A stretch of DNA of 15,220 nucleotides, taken from Burkholderiales bacterium. GTDB taxonomy: Bacteria; Pseudomonadota; Gammaproteobacteria; Burkholderiales; Burkholderiaceae_A. The stretch spans positions 1-15,220 of the forward strand of contig JAURFZ010000018.1 in the NCBI GenBank assembly GCA_030834045.1, read 5' to 3'. Under the pieces are notes generated by a model, which was not told where the DNA came from, searched no databases, and saw only the letters and a list, made by a program, of their open reading frames with translations. How positions within the stretch are numbered: position 1 is the first letter of the stretch; each line of letters starts with the position of its first letter. Shown piece after piece: positions 14,171-15,220 of this stretch. Position numbers and translations under genes: made by a program.

Positions 14171-14857
14171 ATGACTAAGTTTCCGCATGAGCTTAAGCCT
14201 GGCCAGGACGATTCAGCCCCGCCCGAGCCGTCCGCTTCGGCCGCCCAGGCAGCAGCCTCTTATGCCGAACAGGCTAGCAGCCCCCCCTTGGCCGGCCAAA
14301 GCGCCGAGCCGCCACCCAACGAGGCCAGTGACGATCCCGTTTCGGGCGAGGACCTCCGCCAGGCGGCGGGCTTTCACGAGGGCTCGCAGGCACCTCCCGC
14401 CAATCAGGAAGACCCGGTGCTTCAGGCAAAGCTTGCAGAACGCGAAGACCAACTCATTCGTCTTGCCGCTGAAGTGGAGAACATGCGCAAGCGACATGCC
14501 CAAGAGCTTGCTAGTGCCAGCAAGTTCGCCATTGAGGGGTTTGCTGAATCCTTTTTACCCGTTGCTGACAGTCTTGAAATGGCCCTTCTTGTTCAAGAGC
14601 AGACCTACGAAGGATTGAAGTCGGGTATTGAAGTGACGCTGCGGCAGATGCACCAGGCCTTTGAAAGGGGACGTATGTCTGCCATTAACCCAGCCGGCGA
14701 GAAGTTTGATCCGAATCGTCATCAGGCAGTTTCCATGGTGGATGGAGCGACCCAAGACCCCGTCGTACCCAGCGGACACGTGGTTGCGGTGATGCAAAAA
14801 GGTTACCTCATTGGTGACCGAGTATTAAGGCCAGCACTGGTTGCAGTCGCGCAATAA
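14171..14857 (+). CDS. grpE: Nucleotide exchange factor GrpE
   Basis: GrpE releases ADP from DnaK and so drives the chaperone cycle. In the 228-residue product, residues 1 to about 80 are a disordered Ala/Pro/Glu-rich tail. The long dimer helix (VLQAKLAEREDQLIRLAAEVENMRKRH, about 83-109) and the helical bundle (FAESFLPVADSLEMAL) follow. The C-terminal beta domain carries the signature FDPNRHQAVSMVDGATQDP and KGYLIGDRVLRPALVAVA. The N-terminal tail is longer than in E. coli GrpE (197 residues in total). ATG 14171 has an excellent ribosome binding site, AGGTGA (14161-14166). A sigma-32-like promoter lies upstream, and dnaK begins 101 nt downstream with a second candidate promoter. Confidence 0.96.
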   Translation: MTKFPHELKPGQDDSAPPEPSASAAQAAASYAEQASSPPLAGQSAEPPPNEASDDPVSGEDLRQAAGFHEGSQAPPANQEDPVLQAKLAEREDQLIRLAAEVENMRKRHAQELASASKFAIEGFAESFLPVADSLEMALLVQEQTYEGLKSGIEVTLRQMHQAFERGRMSAINPAGEKFDPNRHQAVSMVDGATQDPVVPSGHVVAVMQKGYLIGDRVLRPALVAVAQ

Positions 14858-14872
14858 AGAAGCGCGACCCAG

Positions 14873-14904
14873 CCCTTGAATTCTAACTTGGCCATCCCCA
14901 AGTT
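14873..14904 (+). promoter_or_regulatory. Sigma-32-like heat-shock promoter for dnaK
   Basis: CCCTTGAA (14873-14880) and CCCCAAGTT (14896-14904) are separated by 15 nt, a good fit to the sigma-32 consensus. The leader to the dnaK ATG would be about 45-50 nt. It shares its -35 octamer exactly with the grpE promoter. Confidence 0.65.
14885..14904. repeat. Inverted repeat overlapping the dnaK promoter -10 region
   Basis: AACTTGG (14885-14891) and CCAAGTT (14898-14904) are perfect complements around a 6-nt centre. The right arm covers most of the sigma-32-like -10 element. No T-run follows it. The arms differ from those at grpE, so one common regulator is not implied. Confidence 0.6.
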
Positions 14905-14958
14905 CCAGTTATCGAAATGTCAGTCGGCTCTTTATTGGGGTCGTGAAAGGAATCAAAA

Positions 14959-15220
14959 ATGTCAAAAATTATCGGTATTGATTTAGGAACAACCAATTCC
15001 TGCGTGGCCATCCTTGAGGCGGGTCAGCCTAAGGTTATTGAAAACAGCGAAGGCGCACGCACAACCCCGTCGATCATTGCCTACATGGAAGACGGCACGC
15101 CGTTTGTGATTCAGGGTGGTGATCCAACTGGTACCGGTTCAGGCGGCCCTGGCTACTTCATCAAAGATGAGCCGGTGCTTGGTGAGTATCGACGCGGCGT
15201 GATCGCGATGGCACGTTCGA
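14959..15220 (+). CDS. dnaK: DnaK N-terminus joined in frame to cyclophilin-like sequence; 3' end beyond the window
   Basis: The frame starts at ATG 14959 with a good ribosome binding site (AAAGGA, 14946-14951). Residues 1-46 are classical DnaK (Hsp70 chaperone ATPase): the phosphate-1 motif IIGIDLGTTNSCVA, then GQPKVIENSEGARTTPSIIAY and MEDG. After residue 46 (15097 onward) the expected DnaK sequence (a VGxxAKRQ-type segment) is absent. Instead the frame reads TPFVIQGGDPTGTGSGGPGY, then FIKDEPVLGEYRRGVIAMARS. This matches the middle of cyclophilin-type peptidyl-prolyl isomerases (FxIQGGDPTGTG, GGPGY, DE, RGxxAMA). No stop codon occurs before the window end. Position after grpE and a sigma-32-like promoter confirm that the 5' part is the real dnaK locus. 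The cyclophilin part lacks the upstream FHR segment with the catalytic arginine. An assembly chimera near a contig end is the simplest explanation; a natural fusion is less likely. Confidence 0.85.
   Translation, partial: MSKIIGIDLGTTNSCVAILEAGQPKVIENSEGARTTPSIIAYMEDGTPFVIQGGDPTGTGSGGPGYFIKDEPVLGEYRRGVIAMARS

Overview
The window looks like core chromosome of a betaproteobacterium, most likely in the order Burkholderiales. The main evidence is gene order: fur diverges from bamE-dapB, and recN-nadK diverges from hrcA-hemH-grpE-dnaK. I place the family only loosely, since this rests on gene order and protein character and not on a database search. Coding density is very high, strand changes are frequent, and GC content is moderate. 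I see no tRNA, rRNA, CRISPR array, insertion sequence or phage gene.

Layout from left to right. (1) The 3' part of a crotonase-family gene is followed on the + strand by a malonyl-CoA synthetase-like ligase (matB). (2) On the - strand, a short coiled-coil gene (ZapB-like), zapA and a TauE/SafE-type permease form a probable operon, ending in an intrinsic terminator that overlaps the permease stop codon. (3) A large + strand gene encodes a DsbD/ScsB-type membrane thiol reductase; its 3' end overlaps the convergent exbD gene. (4) The - strand holds fur-exbB-exbD, a compact iron-regulation and TonB-energising unit. (5) On the + strand come bamE (outer-membrane assembly lipoprotein) and dapB (lysine/diaminopimelate synthesis). 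(6) On the - strand come nadK and recN. (7) On the + strand come hrcA, hemH, grpE and the start of dnaK, a heat-shock cluster with ferrochelatase embedded in it. Sigma-32-like promoters lie before both grpE and dnaK.

Two things stand out. First, the dnaK reading frame is normal for 46 codons, then continues without a frame break into sequence resembling the middle of a cyclophilin-type peptidyl-prolyl isomerase, up to the window end. A contig-end assembly chimera is the leading explanation, but a real fusion or rearrangement cannot be excluded from sequence alone. Second, several genes transcribed from very short divergent intergenic regions (zapB-like, dsbD, fur, nadK, hrcA) have a -10-like hexamer 6-7 nt before the start codon and little or no Shine-Dalgarno sequence. 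That is the layout expected for leaderless mRNAs. Other genes here (the tauE-like permease, hemH, grpE, dnaK) have recognisable ribosome binding sites.

The rest is ordinary housekeeping. No unknown multi-gene system was found; the novelty candidates are the dnaK/cyclophilin junction and the promoter architecture.
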